Shown here in pieces: positions 31,314-38,886 of a stretch of 64,000 nucleotides of DNA. The notes below the pieces were generated by a model. It was not told the origin of the DNA, searched no databases, and saw only the letters and a program-made list of their open reading frames with translations. Source of the stretch: Longispora sp047121295. Lineage in GTDB: Bacteria; Actinomycetota; Actinomycetes; Mycobacteriales; Micromonosporaceae. The stretch covers positions 2,914,001 to 2,978,000 of the forward strand of contig NZ_CP139447.1 of assembly GCF_047121295.1 (NCBI RefSeq), given 5' to 3'. Position 1 is the first letter of the stretch. The number at the start of each line of letters is the position of its first letter. The position numbers and the translations under genes are program-made.

Positions 31314-31767
31314 AGGCCACCGTGATCGTCAGGTCCATGCCCCGGGACTTGTGGTTGCCGACCGGGCACCAGAGCTCGTACGTCCCGGCCCGCAGCGTCA
31401 CCGTCATCCGCTGCTCGGCCCCGCCGGGCTGGATCGTGGTGGTCTGCTCGGTGACGCCCGGCCCCTTGATGGCCAGGGCGTGCGAGGTCTGGCCGTTCTC
31501 CCGCACCACGAACGTGTACGTCCCCGGCGCGAACGTCTTCTGTGACAACGTGATCGTGAACTCGGACAGGTCCGCCGTGACCGTACTGCCGGCCGCCGAC
31601 GCCGGTGCCGACGGCGCCCCGGTGGCCGGGGCCCCGGTCGTCGCGGCCGGCGGGGTCGGCACCGACGGCGTCGCCCCGTCGTCGCTCCCGCCGCAGCCGG
31701 CGAGGCCGAGCCCCGCTGTCAGCACCAGCACCGCGATCCGGTTCCCGCGCACGTGACGCCCCCTCAC
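31312..31767 (-). CDS. cupredoxin-like lipoprotein (type 1 copper)
   Basis: 151 residues from GTG 31767 with GGAGG seven bases upstream. Lipoprotein signal with lipobox LAGC (Cys25), then a Ser/Ala/Thr-Pro linker of about 35 residues and a plastocyanin/azurin-like domain (about 65-150). Copper ligands fit the family: His96 (TSHALAI), then Cys134, His139 and Met144 in LWCPVGNHKSRGM. It would be anchored on the outer face of the membrane and carry electrons or copper. It converges on the MFS gene. Confidence 0.9.
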   Translation of the reverse strand: MRGRHVRGNRIAVLVLTAGLGLAGCGGSDDGATPSVPTPPAATTGAPATGAPSAPASAAGSTVTADLSEFTITLSQKTFAPGTYTFVVRENGQTSHALAIKGPGVTEQTTTIQPGGAEQRMTVTLRAGTYELWCPVGNHKSRGMDLTITVA

Positions 31768-31901
31768 CCCGATACCTCCTTCCTACCAGTTCGCCGCCCC
31801 GGGAGGCCTCGTTTGCGGTACACGGCCGACTATCCGGCGGCCGGCCGGCATCCGCGGCCGCCCGGGCCCGGGGCGCGCGGCCCGGACCTAGACTGGGCGC
31901 C

Positions 31902-32729
31902 ATGCCGCGCCCCTTCCGCCAGGTCGACGTCTTCACGACCACCCCCTACCGGGGCAACCCGGTCGCGGTCGTCCTCGACGCCGACGGCCTGACCGACGAC
32001 CAGCTGGCGCGGTTCGCGCAGTGGACGAACCTGTCGGAGACCACGTTCGTGCTGCCGCCGACCACGCCGGCCGCCGACTACCGGGTCCGGATCCTCACCC
32101 CGACCATGGAGCTGCCCTTCGCCGGGCACCCCACGCTCGGTACCTGTCACGCGTGGCTGGAGGCCGGCGGCGTTCCGAAGGGCGATCCGATCGTCCAGGA
32201 GTGCGGCGCCGGACTGGTCCGGGTGCGCCGGACGGCCGACGGGCTGGCGTTCGCCGCGCCGCCGCTGCTGCGGTCCGGCCCGGTGGAGGAGCCGCTGGTG
32301 GCGCACGTCGCCGGGCTGCTCGGCCTGGACCGGTCCGCCGTCGTGGACGCCGAGTGGGTCGACAACGGCCCGGGCTGGGTCGCGGTGCTGCTCGCCGACG
32401 CGGACGCGGTGCTGGCCGTGCGCCCGACCACCGTGGACCTGGACATCGGGGTGGTCGGTCCGTACCCGCCGGGCTCGCCGTGCGCCGTGGAGGTGCGCGC
32501 GTTCTCCCCGCAGGGCGGCGTCGCCGTGGAGGACCCGGTGACCGGCAGCCTGAACGCGTCCGTCGCGCAGTGGCTGCTGCGCACCGGCCGGCTCGCCGCG
32601 CCGTACGTCTCCAGCCAGGGCACAGTCCTCGGCCGGGCCGGCCGGGTGCACGTGTCCACCGACACCGACGGCGCGGTCTGGGTGGCCGGCGGCACCGTGA
32701 CCTGCGTGACCGGCGACGTGGAGCTGTAG
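31902..32729 (+). CDS. PhzF family phenazine-biosynthesis-like isomerase
   Basis: 275 residues. N-terminal RQVDVFTTTPYRGNPVAVVLDADGL, LSETTFVLPP (with the family's catalytic-type Glu in L-S-E-T), the hallmark TPTMELPFAGHPTLGT, and AFSPQGGVAVEDPVTGSLNASVAQWL in the second half. The two diaminopimelate-epimerase-like halves are complete. Members of this fold catalyse isomerisations of small carboxylic acids; no phenazine genes are nearby, so the substrate is unknown. It stands alone, followed by dispersed element copy B. The 134-base upstream gap shows no further gene. Confidence 0.92.
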   Translation: MPRPFRQVDVFTTTPYRGNPVAVVLDADGLTDDQLARFAQWTNLSETTFVLPPTTPAADYRVRILTPTMELPFAGHPTLGTCHAWLEAGGVPKGDPIVQECGAGLVRVRRTADGLAFAAPPLLRSGPVEEPLVAHVAGLLGLDRSAVVDAEWVDNGPGWVAVLLADADAVLAVRPTTVDLDIGVVGPYPPGSPCAVEVRAFSPQGGVAVEDPVTGSLNASVAQWLLRTGRLAAPYVSSQGTVLGRAGRVHVSTDTDGAVWVAGGTVTCVTGDVEL

Positions 32730-32735
32730 AGAACA

Positions 32736-32780
32736 AAGATCATCAGACGGTTACGGCGACACCCGCCCCGGTCTCCACCG
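32736..32780 (+). repeat. dispersed GGTTACGG element, copy B
   Basis: 45 bp, beginning AAGATCATCAGACGGTTACGG and ending GGTCTCCACCG, six bases after the PhzF stop. It differs from copy A at about five positions. Its 35-base core (32746-32780) matches copy C at 33 positions. Imperfect hairpin: CGGT..ACCG outside, GGCGAC/GTCTCC inside with one mismatch, and a TAC bulge. Confidence 0.8.
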
Positions 32781-32892
32781 CTAGTCGGGGCACCCGACTG
32801 GGCAGCCCATCGGCCGGCACCCGACACCGCCGGGGCAGCGGGGACCGGCCCCGCGCACTAGGGTCGCGGGAAGTCGATCGTGAGGAGCGGGA

Positions 32893-33693
32893 ATGACGGG
32901 GCAGCGGGAGCGGCGCGGCGTGTTCGGCGAGGCCGTGGACCAGTACGAGACGGCCCGGCCCGGGTATCCGGCCGAGGTGGTCGCCGACATCCTCGCCTTC
33001 GCCGGCCCGGGCCCGGTCCTGGAGGTCGGGGCCGGCACGGGCAAGGCCTCGGTGGGCTTCGCGGCGCACGGCGTCGACCTGACCTGCGTGGAGCCGGACC
33101 CCCGGATGGCCGAGGTGCTCGCCGGCCACTGCCCGGCCGCCCGGGTCGAGGTGTCCTCCTTCGAGGCGTGGCGCCCCGACCGGGGCTACGCGCTGCTGTA
33201 CTCCGCCACCGCCTGGCACTGGGTCGACCCGGCCACCCGCTGGGACCTCGCGCACGCGGCGCTGGCCCCGGGCGGCGCGCTGGCCCTGTTCTGGCACAGC
33301 TTCGCGATCGCCGACCCGGACGCGCACGCGGCCCTGATCGGGGTGGACCACCGGCACGGCCTGGACGTCGACCACACTCCGCACAGCTGGACCGCCGACC
33401 GGCTCGCCGGGGAGATCACGGACCAGCTGACCGAGGTGTGGCCGACCGTGCAACTGGCCGACGACCCGCGGTTCACGGACCTGGAGAGCCGCCGGTACCG
33501 GGTCACCCACCGGTACGACACCGACCGCTACCTGGACCTGCTGGCCTCCATCTCGGCGTACCGGATGCTCGCCCCGGACGTGCTGGACGCGGTCCTCACG
33601 GACGTGGCCGCCGTCGTGGACGCGCGGGGCGGCACCCTGGAGATGCTGGTCGCGACGGACCTGGCCCTGGGCCGCCGGACCCCCACCGCCTGA
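32893..33693 (+). CDS. class I SAM-dependent methyltransferase
   Basis: 266 residues with GAGGAG upstream. It opens with FGEAVDQYETARPGYP, then the SAM-binding motif I VLEVGAGTGKASVGFAAHG, acidic loop CVEPDPRM (motif II), and motif ATAWHWVDP typical of this small-molecule methyltransferase group. The C-terminal half carries the substrate cap. No clear operon partners; it is flanked by element copy B upstream and the convergent PurA-like gene downstream. Substrate not assignable. Confidence 0.9.
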   Translation: MTGQRERRGVFGEAVDQYETARPGYPAEVVADILAFAGPGPVLEVGAGTGKASVGFAAHGVDLTCVEPDPRMAEVLAGHCPAARVEVSSFEAWRPDRGYALLYSATAWHWVDPATRWDLAHAALAPGGALALFWHSFAIADPDAHAALIGVDHRHGLDVDHTPHSWTADRLAGEITDQLTEVWPTVQLADDPRFTDLESRRYRVTHRYDTDRYLDLLASISAYRMLAPDVLDAVLTDVAAVVDARGGTLEMLVATDLALGRRTPTA

Positions 33694-33751
33694 CCACCCC
33701 GCCCGCCGGGCTCCGCGCGCCTGCCGGGCCGCGCCCGCCCGCCGGGCCCGG

Positions 33752-34780
33752 TCAGCCCACCGGGGCCGGCACCAGGTCGATCATGTCGTCCAGCCGGGGC
33801 CCGGTGTCCAGCATGGTCACCGGCGCCCCGGTGGCCTCCTCCACCCGCCCGATCAGCGCCCGCACCCGGTCGGTGACCGCCCCGGCCCCGCGCGCCCCGC
33901 GCATGGCCGGGTCGTAGTGGTCGCAGAAGGTCAGCGCGATCTGGGTGGGCCCGTTGAGCATCGCCGCGTACCGCAGCAGCTCGAAGTCCAGCCCCTCCGC
34001 CTTGCGCCGGGTCCGCCCGGTGTGCACCCCGTACTCCGCGATGCCCCGCGCCTGGGCCTCGGCGGCCGGCATCTCGCCGGGCAGCGGGCCGGCCCCGACC
34101 CGGGTCGGCATCGCCTTGACGACCAGCACGACGTCGGTGACGTGCCGCCAGTTCAGCCCGACGTCGTCCATCGCGGCGGCGGCCGTGCAGTTCCCCGACG
34201 TCGTGTACGGGTAGTCCGGGCTGAACGCCAGCGACAGCATCGTGCCCTGCGACCCGGCGACGACCACGGTCTGCCCGTCGGCGGCGGCCACGGCGTTGAC
34301 CTCGCGGGCGACGTCGGTGACGTACGGGGCGAGGGCCGGGACGTCCTTGGCCTGGGTGGCGCGGCGGAGCACGAAGTCGGCCCGGGCGTACCCGTTGCCG
34401 GTGCACGTGGAGCCGACCGTGTCGGTCAGGTGCCGGTCGGCCCGCTCGGCCCGGACGTGCTCGGGGGTGATCACGGCGCACCGGCCGTCGATGACCGCCC
34501 GGCCCTCCAGGCCGAACCGGGCCACCTCGTCGGCGAACACCACGGGGTCGACGAGCACCCCGGGGCCGACCGCGACCCGGGTCCCCGGGTGGACCCAGCC
34601 GATCGGCAGCTGGCGAGCCTTGATCAGGGTGCCGTCGGCCAGGGTCACGCTCGCGCCGGCGTTGGTGCCGACCCCGGCGCGCACGTTCAGCGCGGCGTCG
34701 TGCCGGCGGGTCAGGTGGGCGCAGGTCTTGCCCTTGCCGGAATCGCCCCACAGGGCGTCGACGACGATGATGGCACTCAC
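33752..34780 (-). CDS. adenylosuccinate-synthetase-like (PurA/PurZ superfamily) enzyme with altered active site
   Basis: 342 residues from GTG 34780, which overlaps the upstream TGA as GTGA. P-loop GTPase-type synthetase: DALWGDSGKGKT (D13 and K16 of the GDxGKGK loop kept; E replaced by S), LPIGWVHPGTRVAVGPGVLVDP, VGSTCTGNGYARAD, VVVAGSQGTMLSL, and TRVGAGPLPGEMP. Normal PurA has NAGHT after the loop, with the catalytic His of E. coli position 41. Here the site reads NAGAS (Ala43). The length resembles short archaeal PurA and phage PurZ rather than bacterial PurA (about 430). It is coupled to a TrmB-like regulator, not to purine genes, so a specialised nucleotide-like substrate is probable. 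Confidence 0.82.
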   Translation of the reverse strand: MSAIIVVDALWGDSGKGKTCAHLTRRHDAALNVRAGVGTNAGASVTLADGTLIKARQLPIGWVHPGTRVAVGPGVLVDPVVFADEVARFGLEGRAVIDGRCAVITPEHVRAERADRHLTDTVGSTCTGNGYARADFVLRRATQAKDVPALAPYVTDVAREVNAVAAADGQTVVVAGSQGTMLSLAFSPDYPYTTSGNCTAAAAMDDVGLNWRHVTDVVLVVKAMPTRVGAGPLPGEMPAAEAQARGIAEYGVHTGRTRRKAEGLDFELLRYAAMLNGPTQIALTFCDHYDPAMRGARGAGAVTDRVRALIGRVEEATGAPVTMLDTGPRLDDMIDLVPAPVG

Positions 34781-35631
34781 GGATGGACCTCCGGGGTTGG
34801 TGCGAGCAGTCCGGCGGCGGAGTCCGCGCCGAACCCGACAATCGAGATGAGCTGTTCGGCCTGCTCGGGCGGCAGCAGCCGGGTGCGCAGGCGCACCAGG
34901 TGCGGCCCGAAGGCGGCCTCCAGCTCGGGGGCGAACCGCTCGTAGATCGCGGCCATGTACGTCTCGTCGCGGATCAGCTTCTCCACGACCCGCACGAGCG
35001 CCGGATTCCGGGTGAACACGGCGCCGGCCGGGTCGTCGAACGAGGCGACCAGCGCCGTGGTGTGGTCGACGGCGACGGTCAGCAGGTGCCCGCCGACGGT
35101 GCGGGCGAGCGACTCGTGCCGGTACACCTCGCCGAAGTCCAGCTCGGCGTCGCCGAAGACGTTCACCACGACCTGGCGGCCGGCGTCGGCGGCGGCGCGC
35201 AGCGGGCCGGCCAGCCAGTCGAGGTCGCTGGCCCAGACGCACACCGCGACCCGCCGTTCGGCCTCGGCCACCAGGGTGACCGTGTGGTCGATGACGGCGT
35301 CGCGGTCCCGCAGCGTGAACGCGGCCTGCTCCTGCGGGGCGGTGATCGCGGCGAGGTCGACGATCAGGCTGTCGGCCCGCTCGGCGGTCTGCCGCTTGAT
35401 CCGGCCCAGGACCTCGGCCGGCGGGTGGGCCACGAACCGGGCGGGGGTGTCCTCGGAGACCTTGGCGACGACGCTGCGGTCGACGAGGGCCGCGAGCGCC
35501 TGGTACACGTTCGCGCGTTGCAGGCCGGCGCTCTTGGCCAGCTCGTACCCGGTGGCGAAGGGCTGGGCGAGCAGGGCGAGGTAGACCCGGGCCTCCTGCG
35601 AGGTGAACCCGAGCGCTGTCAGGCGGTCCAT
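34777..35631 (-). CDS. TrmB-like transcriptional regulator
   Basis: 284 residues from ATG 35631. N-terminal winged helix (MDRLTALGFTSQEARVYLALL, SAGLQRANVYQALAALVDRSVVA), the TrmB signature. A coiled segment follows (about 85-115), then a phospholipase-D-like/TrmB regulatory domain (AEAERRVAVCVWASDLDWL; VVVNVFGDAELD; TTALVASFDDPAGAVFTRNPALV). The coupled downstream PurA-like gene suggests that the regulator senses a related metabolite. An inverted repeat GTAGTAGT/ACTACTAC lies 26 bases upstream. Confidence 0.87.
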   Translation of the reverse strand: MDRLTALGFTSQEARVYLALLAQPFATGYELAKSAGLQRANVYQALAALVDRSVVAKVSEDTPARFVAHPPAEVLGRIKRQTAERADSLIVDLAAITAPQEQAAFTLRDRDAVIDHTVTLVAEAERRVAVCVWASDLDWLAGPLRAAADAGRQVVVNVFGDAELDFGEVYRHESLARTVGGHLLTVAVDHTTALVASFDDPAGAVFTRNPALVRVVEKLIRDETYMAAIYERFAPELEAAFGPHLVRLRTRLLPPEQAEQLISIVGFGADSAAGLLAPTPEVHP

Positions 35632-35656
35632 CACGTGACCCGACGCTACCGGGTGC

Positions 35657-35679
35657 GTAGTAGTGAACGCAACTACTAC
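35657..35679. promoter_or_regulatory. inverted-repeat operator for the TrmB-like/PurA-like operon
   Basis: GTAGTAGT (35657-35664) and ACTACTAC (35672-35679) are perfect inverted arms around GAACGCA. It lies 26 bases upstream of the TrmB-like ATG and overlaps the stop of the DUF4259 gene. Autoregulation by the TrmB-like protein is the simplest reading. Confidence 0.6.
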
Positions 35680-36044
35680 TCCCGGGCCGCCTCCTCGGCC
35701 AGCCTGTCGAACGTCTCGACCAGCACGGCCCGGCGCGCGACCCGGTAGTCGGGCTTCGGCTCCAGCCCGTCGATCGTCGCGTCCCAGATGGCCAGGAACG
35801 TCGTCTTCCACTCCGCGACGGTCGCAGGCTCCGGCAGGGTCACCCCGACGTGCCCCTGCCGGGCGAGCAGGCACAGCAGCTCCAGGTTGCAGGGGACGGC
35901 CACCCCCCAGTACTCGTCCGGTTCGAGGCCGACCGGGTCGCCGGCCATCGCGGCCACGACCTCGTCGAGCAGCCGGTCGGTGAGCTCGGCGAGGTGGTCG
36001 GCCGCCGTGTCGCTGTCGAAGTTGCCGGAACCCCAGGTGCCCAT
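35676..36044 (-). CDS. DUF4259 domain protein
   Basis: 122 residues starting MGTWGSGNFDSDTAADHLAEL, the hallmark opening of DUF4259. Mostly helical, no signal peptide, no membrane segment, no catalytic motif known. Its stop overlaps the operator of the next gene downstream. DUF4259 proteins are often found with toxin or immunity genes, but none is seen here. Function unknown. Confidence 0.85.
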   Translation of the reverse strand: MGTWGSGNFDSDTAADHLAELTDRLLDEVVAAMAGDPVGLEPDEYWGVAVPCNLELLCLLARQGHVGVTLPEPATVAEWKTTFLAIWDATIDGLEPKPDYRVARRAVLVETFDRLAEEAARE

Positions 36045-36167
36045 CGAACCTCCAGTGTGTGTGGTCCGGATCCTGCCAGCGGGGTGCGACAGTTGCCGGG
36101 TTTGACGCCCTGACCTAGCATCGGCGTGCGGACGACCGGCCCCTCGCCAGGACGGCTGGCACCGGGA

Positions 36168-36310
36168 GTCACCGCCGAGTCACCCTCCGGGGTGAGCCGG
36201 GGACCCAAGGTACGTGGGGTGAATCCACCCCTGATCCTCAGTGGAGGGTCGGGGTGGTAGGGCGCTCTTCCCGCCCGAATCCGTCAGCTGACCTGGTAGG
36301 CGGGGTACGG
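36168..36310 (+). ncRNA. c-di-AMP riboswitch (ydaO-yuaA class)
   Basis: Conserved blocks of the actinobacterial ydaO motif are in order: GGGGACCCAAGGTACGTGG (36209-36227), GGGTGAATCC (36227-36236), GGTAGGG (36256-36262), CTTCCCGCCCGAATCCGTCAG (36267-36287) and GCTGACCTGGTAGGCGG (36287-36303). ACCGCC near 36170 can pair with GGCGG near 36299 to close the structure. In actinobacteria this class normally precedes genes for peptidoglycan hydrolases or resuscitation factors and turns them off when c-di-AMP binds. The next gene starts 20 bases downstream and encodes a secreted coiled-coil protein, which fits. Confidence 0.85.
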
Positions 36311-36329
36311 GAGAAGGGTTTCAACGGAC

Positions 36330-37322
36330 TTGTCCGGATTAGCGCGGCGCGCTGCCGTGATGGCTGTCATCATCCTGGCGACGACACTGGTCGCCACCAC
36401 CCCCGCCCGGGCCGAGCCCGAGGGCGGCACGAAGGCCCTGCGGGACGCGCTGGCCGCCGCCTCCCAGGGATACCAGGACGCCCGGACCGCGATCGCGAAC
36501 GCGAAGAAGCGCGAGACCGAGCTGTCCGACCAGATCACCGCCTCGCAGGCGAAGGTCGCCGAGCTGAGCGTGATCGTGGGCCGGCTGGCGGCGGCGCAGT
36601 ACCGGGGCGGGTCGACCTCGCAGCTCCAGGTGCTGCTGTCCAGCGGGTCGCCCGAGAGCTTCCTCGACTCGGCGGCCACGGTGCGCTACCTGTCCGAGCG
36701 CGACGGCGCCCAGGTCAGCGCGCTCAAGGCCGCGCAGGCCACCCTCGCCCAGCAGCGCAAGGACCTCGACGCCGCGATCCTGGAGCAGGAGAACCAGCTC
36801 AAGGAGCTGCGCAAGCGCCAGGACGAGGCGCTCAAGGCCCTGCGCTCGGCCGGCGGCGGCGACCCGACCCTCGGCTTCGGCGACCTGCCGGCCAACGCCG
36901 CGCCCGCGCCGCGCAACCCGGACGGCAGCTTCCCGTCCGAGGGCTGTTCGGTGAAGGACCCGACGACGAGCGGCTGTCTCACGCCCCGCACGCTGCACGC
37001 GTACGAGGAGACCAAGAAGGCCGGATTCGACCACTACGTCTCGTGCTACCGGTCGATGGAGGACGGCGGGGAGCACCCGCGCGGCCGGGCCTGTGACTGG
37101 GCGGCGGCCCCGAACGGCTTCGGCGGCCAGGCGTCCGGGGCGGACAAGGACTACGGCAACCGGCTCGCGGCGTGGTACATCGCCAACGCCGACCGGCTCG
37201 GCGTGCTCTACGTGATCTGGTTCCGGCAGATCTGGATGCCCGGCACCGGCTGGCGCTCCTACTTCGGCAGCGGCGACCCCTCGGCCGAGCACACCAACCA
37301 CGTGCACCTGTCCATCCGGTGA
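36330..37322 (+). CDS. secreted coiled-coil protein with ARB_07466-like C-terminal domain
   Basis: 330 residues from TTG 36330; ATG 36360 is an alternative. Signal peptide ends near ARA (about residue 28). A long coiled coil spans about 32-170 (ANAKKRETELSDQITASQAKVAEL; AAILEQENQLKELRKRQDEALK), like the N-terminal part of actinobacterial NlpC/P60 and RipA-type proteins. The C-terminal domain (about 205-330) has CLTPRTLHAYEETKKAG, CYRSMEDGGEHPRGRACDWAA and HTNHVHLSIR, with conserved His/Asp typical of ARB_07466-like (D-Ala-D-Ala carboxypeptidase/VanY-related) domains. Control by a c-di-AMP riboswitch supports a cell-wall role during growth or germination. Confidence 0.88.
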   Translation: MSGLARRAAVMAVIILATTLVATTPARAEPEGGTKALRDALAAASQGYQDARTAIANAKKRETELSDQITASQAKVAELSVIVGRLAAAQYRGGSTSQLQVLLSSGSPESFLDSAATVRYLSERDGAQVSALKAAQATLAQQRKDLDAAILEQENQLKELRKRQDEALKALRSAGGGDPTLGFGDLPANAAPAPRNPDGSFPSEGCSVKDPTTSGCLTPRTLHAYEETKKAGFDHYVSCYRSMEDGGEHPRGRACDWAAAPNGFGGQASGADKDYGNRLAAWYIANADRLGVLYVIWFRQIWMPGTGWRSYFGSGDPSAEHTNHVHLSIR

Positions 37323-37338
37323 GTGGCAAGATCAACAC

Positions 37339-37890
37339 ATGACCAACACCATCAGAGGGGTACGCGCGGAGGAGTGGCCGCAGGTGCGCGAGCTCCGGCT
37401 GGCGGCGCTGCGTGACCCGGTCGCGCACCTGGCGTTCCTCGACACCTACGAGCTGGCGTCGGCCCGCCCCGACGAGTTCTGGCAGGAGCGCACCCGGGGC
37501 GGCGCCGAGGGCGTGACCAACCGGCAGTTCGTCGCCGAGGACCCCGACGGCCGCTGGCTGGGCTCGGTCACGGCGCTGATCGAACTGCCCGGCGTCGAGG
37601 GCGCGTTCGGCGACGCCCCGGAGGTGGCCCAGACCCACATCGTCGGCGTGTACGTCCGCCCCGAGGCCCGGGGCGCCGGCCTCGCCGAGGCGCTGTTCGG
37701 GGCCGCGCTGGACTGGTCCTGGGGCCTGACCGACCCGAGGATCGAACGGGTCCGGCTGTTCGTGCACCAGGACAACGGCCGGGCCGAGGCGCTGTACACC
37801 AGGGTCGGGTTCCGCCGGACCGGCGTCTGGGTTCCGGTGCCCACCGACGAGTCCCGCCGGGAGAACGAACTCGCGGTCACCCGCCCCTGA
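37339..37890 (+). CDS. GNAT family N-acetyltransferase
   Basis: 183 residues. Acetyl-CoA-binding core THIVGVYVRPEARGAGLAEALF (about 95-117; R/Q-x-x-G-x-G/A loop) and C-terminal VRLFVHQDNGRAEALYTRVGFRRTG. N-terminal VRAEEWPQVRELRLAALRDP is typical of small-molecule or ribosomal-protein GNATs. Starts 16 bases after the coiled-coil gene, so it may be on the same transcript under the riboswitch. Substrate unknown. Confidence 0.92.
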   Translation: MTNTIRGVRAEEWPQVRELRLAALRDPVAHLAFLDTYELASARPDEFWQERTRGGAEGVTNRQFVAEDPDGRWLGSVTALIELPGVEGAFGDAPEVAQTHIVGVYVRPEARGAGLAEALFGAALDWSWGLTDPRIERVRLFVHQDNGRAEALYTRVGFRRTGVWVPVPTDESRRENELAVTRP

Positions 37891-37973
37891 GGCCACCGGC
37901 CGTCGCCGTCGGGGTGAGCCCGAGCCGGTCGGCCCGCCACCGGGGAACCTGACCCGACCCCCGCCCCGGCGGC

Positions 37974-38017
37974 CGCTGGAACCCGGGGCAGGCGTCGCCG
38001 TAACCGATGATGGTCTT
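37974..38017 (-). repeat. dispersed GGTTACGG element, copy E
   Basis: 44 bp on the minus strand, starting AAGACCATCATCGGTTACGG and ending GGGTTCCAGCG. It begins exactly at the TGA of the hydrolase remnant (GATCTGAAGACC), the same context as copy D. Confidence 0.75.
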
Positions 38018-38313
38018 CAGATCTTCAGGGTCGCGTGGATGTCCGTGCCCGGGGCCGCGTCCTGGGCGATGACCAGGGCGTCCGGGGCGGGGAACCGGAC
38101 CGTGACATTGAGCCCGGCGGCCCGCCGGGACCCGTCGTCGGCCGGCCGGAGCGCCAGCGGGGCCTGGCCCGGCGCGGTCAGCGTGAGCTCCGGGCCGTCG
38201 GCGGTCACCACGAACTCGCCGTCGTCGCCGACGAACCGGCCCGCCACCGCCGGGCCGCCCGCCGAGAAGCCCTCGTTGCCGCCCCTGTGCCCGATCCGCC
38301 GAGGCTCGGATGT
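38017..38313 (-). pseudogene. C-terminal remnant of a serine hydrolase/beta-lactamase-like gene
   Basis: An open frame of about 95 residues with real protein character: IGHRGGNEGF resembles the G-H-x-G-G-N-x-G-F motif of class C beta-lactamase-type serine hydrolases. A beta-rich tail follows directly (VAGRFVGDDGEFVVTADGPELTLTAPG split over 38140-38230), like the lipocalin-type C-terminal domains of that family. Nothing upstream encodes the catalytic SxxK/YxN part, and the frame opposes the promoter region of the sigma gene. Probably an internally deleted remnant. Confidence 0.5.
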
Positions 38314-38379
38314 CAACCGGACCGGCCACTCCGTTCGTTTCCTGTCCGAACATCCACCCGACAGGCCGGAGGGCCGCCC

Positions 38380-38886
38380 GTGCGCAACCGCGACGACACC
38401 GAGTTCCGAGAATTCGTCCACAGCCGGATCCCCGGCCTGCGCCGGTCGGCGTACCTGCTGTGCGGGGACGCGCACACCGCCGACGACCTGGTCTCCATCG
38501 CCATCGGCAAGGTGTACCGGCACTGGCGCCGCATCCAGCGCCTGGAGCACCCCGACGCGTACCTGCGCCGGATGCTGCTCACCGCGTGGCTGGACGAGCG
38601 CCGCCGGCCCTGGCACCGCGAACACCCGACCGACACCCCGCCGGACCGACCGCACCCCGGCGGGCGGGACGTCGCCGAGCGGCTGAGCCTGCTCGAACAC
38701 CTCGACCGGCTCAGCCGCAAGCAGCGCGCCGTCCTCGTGCTGCGGTTCTTCGACGACCTGAGCGTCGAGCAGACCGCCGACCTGCTGAGCCTGTCCACCG
38801 GCACCGTCAAGACCCACACCGCGCGCGGCCTGGCCGCGCTCCGCGACCTGATCGGCGTCCCCGCCCTCACGAAGGACCAGACATGA
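38380..38886 (+). CDS. SigE-family ECF RNA polymerase sigma factor
   Basis: 168 residues from GTG 38380 with GGAGG seven bases upstream. Sigma region 2 (EFVHSRIPGLRRSAYLLCGDAHTADDLVSIAIGKVY split around residues 8-45) and region 4 (LSRKQRAVLVLRFFDDLSVEQTADLL, then STGTVKTHTARGLAALR), the small SigE (SACE_1331-like) type common in actinobacteria. It overlaps the next gene by ATGA, a typical sigma/anti-sigma arrangement. Confidence 0.92.
   Translation: MRNRDDTEFREFVHSRIPGLRRSAYLLCGDAHTADDLVSIAIGKVYRHWRRIQRLEHPDAYLRRMLLTAWLDERRRPWHREHPTDTPPDRPHPGGRDVAERLSLLEHLDRLSRKQRAVLVLRFFDDLSVEQTADLLSLSTGTVKTHTARGLAALRDLIGVPALTKDQT

Noticed and set aside
37321..37375. Further copy of the dispersed element at AAGATCAACACATGACC
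   Set aside because: Only the first few bases match; GGTTACGG and the C-rich half are missing, and it overlaps the GNAT coding start.
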